From positions 1 through 64,000 of the forward strand of contig NZ_LMHC01000027.1 in NCBI RefSeq assembly GCF_001427665.1: DNA of 64,000 nt, in the 5' to 3' direction. Origin of the DNA: Caulobacter sp. Root655 (lineage in GTDB: Bacteria; Pseudomonadota; Alphaproteobacteria; Caulobacterales; Caulobacteraceae). Numbering within the stretch: the stretch's first letter is position 1; each line of letters opens with the position of its first letter. The notes under the pieces were generated by a model. The model did not search any database and was not told the origin of the DNA. It saw only the letters and a program-made list of their open reading frames with translations. Both the position numbers and the translations under genes were made by a program. Shown here one piece after another: positions 53,745 to 62,643 of the stretch.

Positions 53745-56120
53745 ATGCAAAAGCCTTCCAAGCCCGCCGTCGCCGGTGTCCGCAGCCAAGCCCGCCGCGC
53801 CCTGGGCGCCGCCGCCGTCGCCGGCGTGGCCGGCCTGGCCCTGGCGCCTGTCGCCTTCGCGGCCGCGCCCGACGCCGACGCGCCGGTCGCCACCGCCGCC
53901 GACAACGCCAACGAGATCGCCGGCGTCCAAGTCGACGGCAAGAAGAAGGTCGCCGAGGTCGGTTCGCCGAAGTTCACCGCCCCGCTGGTCGACACGCCCA
54001 AGTCGATCACGGTGATCCCGCAGAAGATCATCAGCCAGACCGCCGCCACTTCGCTGCAGGACATCCTGCGCAACTCGCCCGGCATCACCTTCGGGGCGGG
54101 CGAGGGCGGCCAGCCCTTGGCCGACCGGCCGTTCATCCGTGGCCAGGCCTCGGGCAACAACGTCTTCGTCGACGGCGTGCGCGACAGCGGCGGCCAGTCG
54201 CGCGAAGTGTTCAACCTGGAACAGGTGGAAGTGATCAAGGGGCCGGACTCGGCCTATAGCGGCCGCGGCTCGGGCGGCGGCAGCATCAACCTGACCTCCA
54301 AGAGCCCCAAGGCCGACGATTTCGCCAACGCCTCGCTGGCCGTCGGCACCGACGAATATGTCCGCGCCACCGCCGACCTGAACCACCAGATCAACGACAG
54401 CGTCGCCGTCCGCCTGAACTTGCTGGGCACGAAGGGCAACATCCCGGGCCGCAAGGCCGTGGACTTCGACCGCTGGGGGATCGCGCCGTCGATCGCGTTT
54501 GGCCTGAACGGCCCGACCCAGCTGGTGGTCAGCTACTACCACCTCGACGGCAACAACATGCCCGACTACGGCATTCCGCTGTTCACCAAGGTCCTGGCCC
54601 AGCCGCGCGACGCCTCGGGCATCCTCAAGGTCGACCGCGACACGTTCTACGGCCTGAAGGCGCGCGACTACCAGAAGACCAAGGCCGACATCGCCACCAT
54701 CGCCTTCGACCACCAGATCAACGAGAACCTCGGCGTCCGCCAGGTGCTGCGCTACTCCAAGACCCTGAACGACTACATCGTCACCAACCCCGGCGACGCG
54801 GGCCCGGCCCAGCTGATCAATGGCGTCTACTGGATGAAGCGGGGGCCCAAGACCCGCTGGAACCCGACCACCACGATCGCCTCGGTCACCGACCTGCACG
54901 GCAAGTTCGCCACCGGCGGGATCGAGCACAGCTTCGACGTCGGGCTGGAACTGAGCCGCGAGAAGAACCTCAACGCCACCTACACGACGTTCACCACCGG
55001 CGGCGCGCCGTGCCCGACCGGCTATGTCTGGCTCGGCTCCTTCCAGGCCAACCTGGGCAGCGGCGACTGCACCAACGTCTTCGCGCCCAACGCCGACGAT
55101 CCGTGGACCGGCGTCGTCAACCGCGGCCCGGCCAACTACAACGTCAGCAAGACCGCCGCCGTCTACGCCTTCGACACCCTCAAGTTCGGCGATCGGTGGC
55201 TGCTGAACCTCGGCGTCCGCCACGACAACTATCAGAGCTTCGGCTACGACTACACCTTGAGCCAGGCTCAGGGCGTCTACACCATCACCAGCGTCGCCGC
55301 CCGCGACGCGGAGTGGAGCTTCACCAACTACCAGGCCGGCCTGGTCTTCAAGCCGACGCAGGACTCCAGCCTCTACGTCTCATACGGCACCGCCTCGACC
55401 CCGCCCGGCATCTCGGCCGGCGATCAGAACACCAACGGCGGCGTCGGTTCCGGCAACTTGTCCACCCAGATCCTGGAGCCCGAGGACAGCGAGAGCTTCG
55501 AGCTGGGCGCCAAGGTCAACGTCTTCGACGACAAGCTGGCCCTGTCGGCGGCGGCCTTCAAGACCACCCGCAAGAACGCCCAGGTGCTGACCGGCGTCGA
55601 CACCTACGCCCAGGTTGGCGAGGTCGAGGTCAAGGGGATCGAGCTGGGCGTCTCCGGCAACATCACGTCCAAGTGGCAGGCCTTCGGCGGCTACACCTAC
55701 ATGGACAGCGAACTGGTCAAGGGCGCGGTGACGATCCCGGCCACCGGCCCGAACGCCGGCACGCCGATCATCAACATCAATACGGGCGACCCGCTGGCCA
55801 ACACGCCCAAGAACACCTTCAGCCTGTTCACGACCTACCGCGTGGTGCGCGGCCTGTCGCTGGGCGGCGGCGCCTACTATTCGTCCAAGGCCTATGGCGG
55901 CAACCAGGGCGGGGCCGGCGGCGGGGCCAACAAGGTCTACCTGCCGTCCTACTGGCGCTACGACGCCTTCGCCAGCTACGTGGTCAACGACAAGGTCGAC
56001 CTGCAGCTCAACGTCCAGAACCTGACCGACGAGCGCTACTTCACCAAGACCAACGGCACCCACCACGCCGACCCGGCCCCGGGCCGCCAGGCGATCCTGA
56101 CCTTGAACGTCAAGTACTGA
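53745..56120 (+). CDS. TonB-dependent siderophore receptor
   Basis: A 791-residue outer-membrane receptor that takes up ferric siderophores. Signal sequence about 1-40 (RALGAAAVAGVAGLALAPVAFA). The plug domain follows (about 70-190: VDTPKSITVIPQKII, FIRGQASGNNVFVDGVRDSG, EVFNLEQVEVIKGPDSAYSG), then a 22-strand barrel ending ILTLNVKY with the expected aromatic last residue. The plug resembles the FhuA/FiuA-like catecholate and hydroxamate group. A Fur box lies upstream and a PiuC-type gene downstream. Confidence 0.94.
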   Translation: MQKPSKPAVAGVRSQARRALGAAAVAGVAGLALAPVAFAAAPDADAPVATAADNANEIAGVQVDGKKKVAEVGSPKFTAPLVDTPKSITVIPQKIISQTAATSLQDILRNSPGITFGAGEGGQPLADRPFIRGQASGNNVFVDGVRDSGGQSREVFNLEQVEVIKGPDSAYSGRGSGGGSINLTSKSPKADDFANASLAVGTDEYVRATADLNHQINDSVAVRLNLLGTKGNIPGRKAVDFDRWGIAPSIAFGLNGPTQLVVSYYHLDGNNMPDYGIPLFTKVLAQPRDASGILKVDRDTFYGLKARDYQKTKADIATIAFDHQINENLGVRQVLRYSKTLNDYIVTNPGDAGPAQLINGVYWMKRGPKTRWNPTTTIASVTDLHGKFATGGIEHSFDVGLELSREKNLNATYTTFTTGGAPCPTGYVWLGSFQANLGSGDCTNVFAPNADDPWTGVVNRGPANYNVSKTAAVYAFDTLKFGDRWLLNLGVRHDNYQSFGYDYTLSQAQGVYTITSVAARDAEWSFTNYQAGLVFKPTQDSSLYVSYGTASTPPGISAGDQNTNGGVGSGNLSTQILEPEDSESFELGAKVNVFDDKLALSAAAFKTTRKNAQVLTGVDTYAQVGEVEVKGIELGVSGNITSKWQAFGGYTYMDSELVKGAVTIPATGPNAGTPIININTGDPLANTPKNTFSLFTTYRVVRGLSLGGGAYYSSKAYGGNQGGAGGGANKVYLPSYWRYDAFASYVVNDKVDLQLNVQNLTDERYFTKTNGTHHADPAPGRQAILTLNVKY

Positions 56121-56217
56121 GCCTCTCCCTCCCCGGAGTTGATCGTCTGACGTCCAAGCGCGTCGTCAGGGAGCGGCCCCTCCCGGACGACGCCAAGTTT
56201 CTGATAGGAGTCGGGTC

Positions 56218-56898
56218 ATGATCCAGATCCCCGACGTCCTGACGCCCGACGAAGTCGCCCATTGCCGCGCCGTCCTCGACGCCGCCGACTGGATCGACGG
56301 CAACGCCACCTCCGGCTTCCAGGCGGCGATGGCCAAGAACAACCAGCAACTGTCGCAGGACGGGGCGGCGGCTCGCGAGGTCGGGGCGATCATCACCCAG
56401 GCCCTGCAGGCCAACCCGCTGTTCGTCTCGGCCGCCCTGCCGCGCGCCATCCTGCCGCCGCTGTTCAACCGCTATGGCGTGGGCATGGGATTCGGCGACC
56501 ACGTCGACAATGCCATCCGCCGCGACCCCTCGACCGGCCTGCCGCTGCGCACCGACCTGTCGGCCACGCTCTTTCTGTCTGATCCGGACGACTATGACGG
56601 CGGCGAGCTGGTGGTCGAGGACGCCTTCGGCAGCCACATCGTCAAGCTGCCGGCCGGCGGGCTGATCCTCTATCCGGCCTCCAGCCTGCACCATGTCACG
56701 CAGGTGACGCGCGGCGTGCGGACGGCCAGCTTCTTCTGGATCCAGAGCCTGGTGCGCGACGACGCCCGGCGCGCCCTGCTGCTCGACATCGACGTGGCCA
56801 TCCAGAGATTGTCGGGCGCGGTGGGGGCTGTCGATCCATCGGTGCTGTCGCTGACCGGGACCTACCACAACCTCCTGCGGATGTGGGCCGAGGTCTGA
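56218..56898 (+). CDS. PKHD-type Fe(II)/2-oxoglutarate hydroxylase (PiuC/YbiX family)
   Basis: A 226-residue dioxygenase. Iron ligands H95 and D97 in GFGDHVDNAI, distal histidine H158 or H159 in SSLHHVTQVTRGVR, and R168 for 2-oxoglutarate. PiuC-type genes commonly follow siderophore receptor genes, but their substrate is not established. The gene starts 97 bases after the receptor stop on the same strand and is probably under the same Fur control. Confidence 0.93.
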   Translation: MIQIPDVLTPDEVAHCRAVLDAADWIDGNATSGFQAAMAKNNQQLSQDGAAAREVGAIITQALQANPLFVSAALPRAILPPLFNRYGVGMGFGDHVDNAIRRDPSTGLPLRTDLSATLFLSDPDDYDGGELVVEDAFGSHIVKLPAGGLILYPASSLHHVTQVTRGVRTASFFWIQSLVRDDARRALLLDIDVAIQRLSGAVGAVDPSVLSLTGTYHNLLRMWAEV

Positions 56899-57014
56899 CG
56901 ATCCCATGCCTGATGGTTCGGGCTTGAAGCGAAGACGCGACTAAAGGTCGCAAATGCCAACCATAAGTTTACTCTTCAGCTTCACTATTCCGGCGTCGTT
57001 TCCCCGGAGCCGCG

Positions 57015-59711
57015 ATGTCCCCGCCACCCGCCGACCGCGCCAGCGCGCCCGCCCGGCTCAGCGACGTCGAAAGCGCGCAGTGGTTCCTCGACCATTCGCA
57101 CGACCTGTTCGCCGTGGTCGACAAGGGCCTGTTCGCGGTCGTCAACGCCGCCTGGACGCGCGTGACCGGCTGGACCCGCCAGGAGCTGATCGGCCAACCC
57201 GCGCTACGCTTCGTGCATCCGGACTCGCAGCAGGACTTCATCGAGACCGCCAACCTGATCCGGGCCACCGGCGAGGCCCGCAACCGCCTGAAGGTGACCT
57301 GCAAGGCCGGCGGCTGGGTGTGGCTGGAGAACCAGTCGCGCCTGGGCCCGAACGGCGAGATGGTCGGCGCCCTGCGCGACGTCACCGCCGAGGTGGCCCG
57401 CGACGCCGAACTGGCCACCGCCCACCACACCCGCGAACTGCTGTCGACGGCCGCCGGCATCGGTGTCTGGAGCTATGAGCCGCACGGCGCGCACATCGAG
57501 TGGTCACCCGACATCCTCAGGACCACGGGGCTGACGGCCGAAGACGTATCGCGGCCAGACCTGTTCTTCGACCGTCTGGACCCGGTGGAGGGTCAGGCCC
57601 TGCGGGCGGCGTTCGACACCGCCGTGCGCACCGGCCGAGGCGGCACGATCGAGCACCGGCTGCGTGGGGCCGGCGACCAGTGGTTCACCTATCGCGCCAC
57701 CTTCCGGACCGAGCCACGCGCCGACGGACTGTTCGCGCTCAAGGGCATCTCGCAGAACGTCACCGACGTGGCCCGGACCCGCGACGCGGCGGTCTGGGGC
57801 GAGCGCCAGGCCCGCCGCCTGGTCGAGGAGGCCCCGTTCGCGGTGGCGCTCTACGACCGCGAGCTGCGCCTGCGGGTGGTCAGCCCCCGGTTCCTGGAGA
57901 TCTTCCAGGCCACCGAGACCCAGGTGATCGGCCGCACCCTGCAAGACCTGACCTATGGCGCGCGCCGGCGCTTCGTGTCGGCGGTGGAACGGGCCCTGGT
58001 CGGCGAGACGGTGGTGCGGCGCGAGGACCAGCTGCGCGACGGCCTGGGACGGGTCCACACCCTGCGCTGGGAGGCCCGGCCCTGGCGCGACGCCGACGGC
58101 CAGATCGCCGGGGTCATCACCTATATGGACGACGTCACCGCCCTGTCCGGCGCGCGGCGCGAGGCCCGGGCCAACGCCCGGCGGTTGCGGGTGGCCCTGG
58201 GCGCGGCCCAGGCCGGGGTCTACGAGATCGACCACGTGGGCAAGGCCTTTTGGGGCTCGCCCGAGTTCCACCGCATCCTGGGCCGCCGGATCACCTACGA
58301 GGACGTGCGCAGCGCCGTCTGGCCGATGATCCACCGCGACGATGTCGCCGAGGTCTATGACGCGGCCGGCAAGTGGCGCGAGACCGACGGCCGGGCCGGC
58401 CGATCCTTCGACGCCCGAGTGGTGACCGCCGCCGGCGAGGAGCGCTGGATGCGCATCTTCCACGAGGTTCGCCGCGACGCGGCCGGCCGAGTGCGCAAGG
58501 CGTTCGGCCTGATCCTCGACATCGACGCGAAGAAACGCTCCGAACTGGCCCTGGTCGAGGCCGAGCGGGCCGCCCAGGCCGCCAACGACGCCAAGGCCCA
58601 GTTCCTGGCCAATATGAGTCACGAGATCCGCACGCCGATGAACGGGGTGCTGGGGGTGATGCACCTGCTGCGGCGCGAGAAGCTGCCGGGCGACGCCGAC
58701 CAGCTGCTGGGCGAGGCCCTGGCCTGCGGCCGGATGCTGTCGACCCTGCTGGACGACGTCATCGACTTCTCGCGCATCGAGGCCGGACGGCTGGACGTGA
58801 CCCGCGAGGCGGTCGATCCCAGCGCCCTGGCGACGAGCGTGGCGCGGCTGCTGCGCGCCCAGGCCGAGAACAAGGGGCTGGCGCTGCGCGTCGAGGCCCC
58901 CGACCTGGGCCTGATCCTCACCGATCCCAGCCGTCTGCGCCAGGCGTTGTTCAACCTGGTCGGCAACGCCGTGAAGTTCACCCTGCACGGCGCCGTCACC
59001 CTGCGGGTGCGCCGGGTCGAGGGCGCCGACGAGCCGCGGGTCGCCTTCGAGGTGGTCGACACCGGGGTCGGCATCGCCGCCGAGGCGCAAGGTCGCCTGT
59101 TCGAACGCTTCCAGCAGGCCGACGCCAGCACCACCCGGCGGTTCGGCGGCTCGGGCCTGGGCCTGGCCATCACCCGGCGACTGGCCGAAATGATGGGCGG
59201 CGAGGTCGGCTTCACCTCCCGCGAGGGGGCCGGCTCGACCTTCGTGCTGACCATCGCCGCGCCGCTGGCCCAGGCGCGGGTCGCCGACCCGGCGATGGAG
59301 GACGACCTGCTGGCCGGCCTGCGGATCCTGGTGGTCGAGGACAACGCGACCAATCGGATGGTCGCCCGACGCATCCTCGAGCAGCTGGGCGCGGCGGTCG
59401 AGACGGCCGACGACGGCCTGGCCGGGGTGGCGGCCGCGCGCCAGGGCGCCTTCGATCTGATCCTGATGGACGTGCAGATGCCGGGCATCGACGGGCTGGA
59501 GGCCGCCCGCCGGATCCGCGCCCTGCCGGGTCCCGCCGCCCGCGTCCCGATCATCGCCCTGACCGCCAATGTCATGTCGCACCAGCGGACCTCGTACCTG
59601 GCGGCCGGCATGGACGGCGTCGCCGCCAAGCCGATCGCCCCGGCGGCGCTGATCGGCGAGATCATGCGACTGGCGGGCGAGGGTGCGGTCGAGGAAGCGG
59701 CGGTGGCGTAG
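57015..59711 (+). CDS. PAS-domain hybrid sensor histidine kinase
   Basis: An 898-residue cytosolic hybrid kinase with no membrane segment. About four PAS domains (roughly 15-130, 140-255, 275-385, 390-505). Then HisKA with phosphorylated H536 in ANMSHEIRTPMNGVLGV, the HATPase domain (about 645-760, with N, G1 and G2 boxes such as DTGVGI and GSGLGLAI), and a C-terminal receiver with D819 in LILMDVQMPGIDGLEAA. No partner phosphotransferase or regulator is adjacent, so the signal and output are unknown. Confidence 0.93.
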   Translation: MSPPPADRASAPARLSDVESAQWFLDHSHDLFAVVDKGLFAVVNAAWTRVTGWTRQELIGQPALRFVHPDSQQDFIETANLIRATGEARNRLKVTCKAGGWVWLENQSRLGPNGEMVGALRDVTAEVARDAELATAHHTRELLSTAAGIGVWSYEPHGAHIEWSPDILRTTGLTAEDVSRPDLFFDRLDPVEGQALRAAFDTAVRTGRGGTIEHRLRGAGDQWFTYRATFRTEPRADGLFALKGISQNVTDVARTRDAAVWGERQARRLVEEAPFAVALYDRELRLRVVSPRFLEIFQATETQVIGRTLQDLTYGARRRFVSAVERALVGETVVRREDQLRDGLGRVHTLRWEARPWRDADGQIAGVITYMDDVTALSGARREARANARRLRVALGAAQAGVYEIDHVGKAFWGSPEFHRILGRRITYEDVRSAVWPMIHRDDVAEVYDAAGKWRETDGRAGRSFDARVVTAAGEERWMRIFHEVRRDAAGRVRKAFGLILDIDAKKRSELALVEAERAAQAANDAKAQFLANMSHEIRTPMNGVLGVMHLLRREKLPGDADQLLGEALACGRMLSTLLDDVIDFSRIEAGRLDVTREAVDPSALATSVARLLRAQAENKGLALRVEAPDLGLILTDPSRLRQALFNLVGNAVKFTLHGAVTLRVRRVEGADEPRVAFEVVDTGVGIAAEAQGRLFERFQQADASTTRRFGGSGLGLAITRRLAEMMGGEVGFTSREGAGSTFVLTIAAPLAQARVADPAMEDDLLAGLRILVVEDNATNRMVARRILEQLGAAVETADDGLAGVAAARQGAFDLILMDVQMPGIDGLEAARRIRALPGPAARVPIIALTANVMSHQRTSYLAAGMDGVAAKPIAPAALIGEIMRLAGEGAVEEAAVA

Positions 59712-59717
59712 AGCCAT

Positions 59718-59836
59718 AGGTCCTCCCCCCGTGGGGGAGGCGATCGCGAAGCGATCGGTGGGGGGAACCTGCCGAGGTGGGATCACGCCCCCCTCCGTCG
59801 GCTTCGCCGACACCTCCCCCACAGGGGGAGGACCTT
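59718..59836. repeat. Intergenic palindromic repeat, family B copy 2 (inverted)
   Basis: Reverse complement of the element at 4501-4623: AGGTCCTCCCCCC and GGGGGAGGACCTT ends and inner CGATCGCGAAGCGATCG and GTCGGCTTCGCCGAC hairpins, with about 20 central bases diverged. It lies between two genes on the same strand, so it is not limited to convergent gene ends. Confidence 0.88.
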
Positions 59837-59894
59837 CCCTCGCCACCAAAATCCGCTAATGCTCCTCGCAAGAACTCCCGGGGGAAATCGCAGC

Positions 59895-61556
59895 ATGACG
59901 GCTCAGGCCAAGGTGGAAGACCGCGCCTCGATGCGCACGGTGGTGGCGGCCTCGTCCGCCGGCACGGCCTTCGAATGGTACGACTTCTTCATCTTCGGCA
60001 GCCTGGCCCAGGTGATCTCCAAGACCTTCTTCACGGGGCTCTCCGAGACGGCCGGCTATGTCGCCGCCCTGGCCCTGTTCGGGGTGGGCTTCGCCTTCCG
60101 GCCGCTGGGCGCGCTGGTGTTCGGCAAGATCGGCGACCAGGCCGGACGCAAGGGGGCGTTCCTGGCCACGGTGCTGCTGATGGGCGGCGCGACCTTCGCC
60201 ATCGCCCTGCTGCCCACCTACCAGCAGGCGGGGATCGTCTCGCCGATCCTGCTGATCCTGCTGCGCTGCGTGCAGGGCTTCGCCCTGGGCGGCGAATATG
60301 GCGGGGCCGCGATCTATGTCGCCGAGCATTCGCCGCCCAAGGAGCGCGGCTGGTCAACCTCGTGGGTGCAGACCTCGGCGGCGTTCGGCCTGTTCGGCGC
60401 CTTGCTGGTCATCCTGCTGACCCGTTGGGCGCTGGGGGCCTATGTCGGGCCCGAGGCCTTCGACGCCTGGGGCTGGCGCATCCCGTTCGCCGTGTCGATC
60501 GGCCTGCTGGGCATCTCGGTCTGGATGCGCCTGAAGCTCAGCGAAAGCCCGGCCTTCGCCAAGATGAAGGAAGACGGCGAAGCGTCCAAGGCCCCCTATG
60601 CCGAGGCCTTTGGCCAGTGGAAGAACCTCAAGCTGGTCCTGCTGGCCTTCTTCGCCATGATGTCGGCCCAGGGCGCGGTCTGGTACACCAGCTTCTTCTA
60701 CGTCCAGACCTTCATGGAGAAATTCCTGAAGGTCGCCCCGACCACCATCAACGGGCTGATGATGGCCGCCACGGCGGTCAGCGCCATCTTCTACGTCGTG
60801 TTCGGCGCTCTGTCGGACAAGGTCGGCCGCAAGCCGGTGATGCTGGCCGGCATGACCCTGGCCCTGGTCTTTTACTTCCCCGGTTTCCACCTTTTGGAGC
60901 GCGCCGCCAACCCGGCCCTGGCCGAGGCCACGGCCCGCGCGCCGGTCAGCGTGACCGCCGACCCCAAGGACTGCGCCCTGCAGTTCGATCCGGTCGGCAA
61001 GGCCGCCTTCGTCTCGTCCTGCGACATTGCCAAGAGCGCCCTGGCCAACGCCGGGATCTCCTACGCCAACCACCGGGGTCCGGCCGGCCGGCCGGCGGTG
61101 GTCCAGGTCGGCGACGCCAAGATCGTCTCCCAGAGCGCCAAGGGTCTGCCGGCCAAGGAAGCCAAGGCGGCGAAGGCCGCCGGCGAGGCGGCGATCAAGG
61201 CCGCCCTGGTCCAGGCCGGCTATCCGACCAAGGCCGACCCGGCCCGGATGAACCTGCTGGGCATGTTCGGCGTGCTCTTCGTCTTCGTGATCGCCGCCAC
61301 CGCCCTGTTCGGGCCGCTGGCCGCCTGCCTGGTCGAGCTGTTCCCGACCCGGGTGCGCTACACCGCCCTGTCGCTGCCCTACCATATCGGAACGGGGTGG
61401 ATCGGCGGCTTCGTGCCGTTCTCGGCCTTTGCCATCGTGGCGGCGGTGGGCAACATCTATGCCGGGCTCTGGTACCCGGTGGCGTTCACCCTGATCAGCG
61501 TGCTGACCACGTTGTTCCTGCTGCCGGAGACCAAGGACAGATCCTTGGACCAATAG
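59895..61556 (+). CDS. Metabolite:H+ symporter (MHS family, MFS) with a large internal insert
   Basis: A 553-residue transporter with twelve membrane helices. MHS traits: GTAFEWYDFFIFGSLA at the start, GKIGDQAGRKGAF between helices 2 and 3, and RCVQGFALGGEYGGAAIYVAEH. The family normally has about 430-450 residues; here about 115 hydrophilic residues (about 333-450) are inserted after helix 8. They contain KDCALQF and SSCDIAK and a Lys/Ala-rich helix. A sugar- or organic-acid substrate is likely but unknown. GGGGGAAA precedes the ATG at 59895. Confidence 0.9.
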   Translation: MTAQAKVEDRASMRTVVAASSAGTAFEWYDFFIFGSLAQVISKTFFTGLSETAGYVAALALFGVGFAFRPLGALVFGKIGDQAGRKGAFLATVLLMGGATFAIALLPTYQQAGIVSPILLILLRCVQGFALGGEYGGAAIYVAEHSPPKERGWSTSWVQTSAAFGLFGALLVILLTRWALGAYVGPEAFDAWGWRIPFAVSIGLLGISVWMRLKLSESPAFAKMKEDGEASKAPYAEAFGQWKNLKLVLLAFFAMMSAQGAVWYTSFFYVQTFMEKFLKVAPTTINGLMMAATAVSAIFYVVFGALSDKVGRKPVMLAGMTLALVFYFPGFHLLERAANPALAEATARAPVSVTADPKDCALQFDPVGKAAFVSSCDIAKSALANAGISYANHRGPAGRPAVVQVGDAKIVSQSAKGLPAKEAKAAKAAGEAAIKAALVQAGYPTKADPARMNLLGMFGVLFVFVIAATALFGPLAACLVELFPTRVRYTALSLPYHIGTGWIGGFVPFSAFAIVAAVGNIYAGLWYPVAFTLISVLTTLFLLPETKDRSLDQ

Positions 61557-61562
61557 TCCCGC

Positions 61563-61586
61563 TCATCCCGGCGAAAGCCGGGATGA
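61563..61586. terminator. Bidirectional hairpin between convergent genes
   Basis: TCATCCCGGC (about 61564-61573) and GCCGGGATGA (about 61578-61587) pair around GAAA, between the transporter and the cysG-like gene, which converge. It resembles a widespread alphaproteobacterial CCCGGCGAAAGCCGGG hairpin and also the outer ends of family A. Confidence 0.65.
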
Positions 61587-61603
61587 GCGGAGGTTGGGGG
61601 AGC

Positions 61604-62500
61604 TCAGCCCGCCGGCGCCGTCATCAGCACCTCGACCGCCACCGAGGCCGCGGCCAGGGCCTGGATCACCGCCGGATCGACCGGGGCGACGATCAGACGG
61701 ACGATCTGCCGGCCCTCGCCGGCCAGGGCGACCAGTGTCTCCGCTCCGGCTTCGCCGGGGCTCAGCCGCTGGACGTCGCGGCGGGCCATCACCAGCACCT
61801 GCGGATCGGCGCCGTCGTCGGCGACCAGCACGTCGGCCGCGCCCAGCGCCCGGACGGCCCGCAGGGTCAGCAGGTCGGACGGACCCTTGCCGGCGATGAA
61901 CGACACCTTGCCTTCGCGTCCGACGCCCTTGGCCAGGGCCTTGCGGAACAGCTCGCCGGCCTTGTCCATGTCGCCGGCCATCGCCGCCTGGGCGGCCTCG
62001 CCGACCACGGCGTCGCGCAGAAAGGCCCGGCGCTCGTGTAGGGCGGGCAGGGCGCCGCGCACCTCGTCCTGGAACCTGCGCAGCAGGGCGGCGACCCGGC
62101 CCGTGCCCTCGGGCACCTGGGCCTCGATGTCGTTGCGCAGCTTGGTGGCCAAGGTCGGCGACGCCCCGCCGGTGCCGATGGCCATGACCACCTCGCCGCG
62201 GTCGATCACCGCCGGGGTGTTGAAGTCGCTCATCGCCGGGCGGTCGACCACATTGACCAGCACCCGCGCGGCCCGCGCCGCGCTGGCGGCGGCCTGCAGG
62301 AACACCTCGTCGTCGCCGGCCACGAAGGCCAGGATCGCGCCGGCATAGGTTCCGGGCAGGAAGGCGGCGTGGCCGTCGACCCGCACCAGGGTGGCCGGGG
62401 ACCCGTCGAACAGCCGGGCCTTGTTGTCGGCGGCCTCGCCGCTGCCGGCGATCACGACCCTGCGGCCGTCCAGGGGGAAATAGGCGGGGAAGGAATCCAA
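61604..62500 (-). CDS. CysG-like protein: siroheme synthase N-terminal domain with a truncated methylase domain
   Basis: A 298-residue protein. Residues 1-210 correspond to the precorrin-2 dehydrogenase/ferrochelatase half of CysG: PLDGRRVVIAGSGEAADNKARLF, VNVVDRPAMSDFNTPAVIDRGEVVMAIGTGGASPTLATKLR. Residues 211-298 look like only the beginning of the uroporphyrinogen methyltransferase half (KVSFIAGKGPSDLLTLRAVRAL, VLMARRDVQ-like), lacking most of the catalytic domain. Full CysG is about 457 residues. It may rely on a separate CobA. Divergent from the iorA-like gene. Confidence 0.88.
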   Translation of the reverse strand: MDSFPAYFPLDGRRVVIAGSGEAADNKARLFDGSPATLVRVDGHAAFLPGTYAGAILAFVAGDDEVFLQAAASAARAARVLVNVVDRPAMSDFNTPAVIDRGEVVMAIGTGGASPTLATKLRNDIEAQVPEGTGRVAALLRRFQDEVRGALPALHERRAFLRDAVVGEAAQAAMAGDMDKAGELFRKALAKGVGREGKVSFIAGKGPSDLLTLRAVRALGAADVLVADDGADPQVLVMARRDVQRLSPGEAGAETLVALAGEGRQIVRLIVAPVDPAVIQALAAASVAVEVLMTAPAG

Positions 62501-62602
62501 GGCGCGTGTCCTGACCGGGTAACCAATGCCAGACCACGCTAGCCCGACTGAACCAAGATTTCACTGGCGGGTTTGGGTCTGAGCAGTGTTAGAATCTCGA
62601 TG

Positions 62603-62625
62603 GCGGGTCCGCGGGCCCGCTTTTC
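62603..62625 (+). terminator. Terminator-like hairpin in the iorA-type leader
   Basis: GCGGGTCC (62603-62610) pairs with GGGCCCGC (62613-62620) with one G-U pair and a very tight loop, followed by TTTTCG. No gene on this strand ends nearby, and the next ATG is 19 bases further on. This makes it a possible attenuator, or a structure masking the GGGAGG ribosome site. Confidence 0.5.
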
Positions 62626-62643
62626 GTTGGGAGGCGAGAGCTC

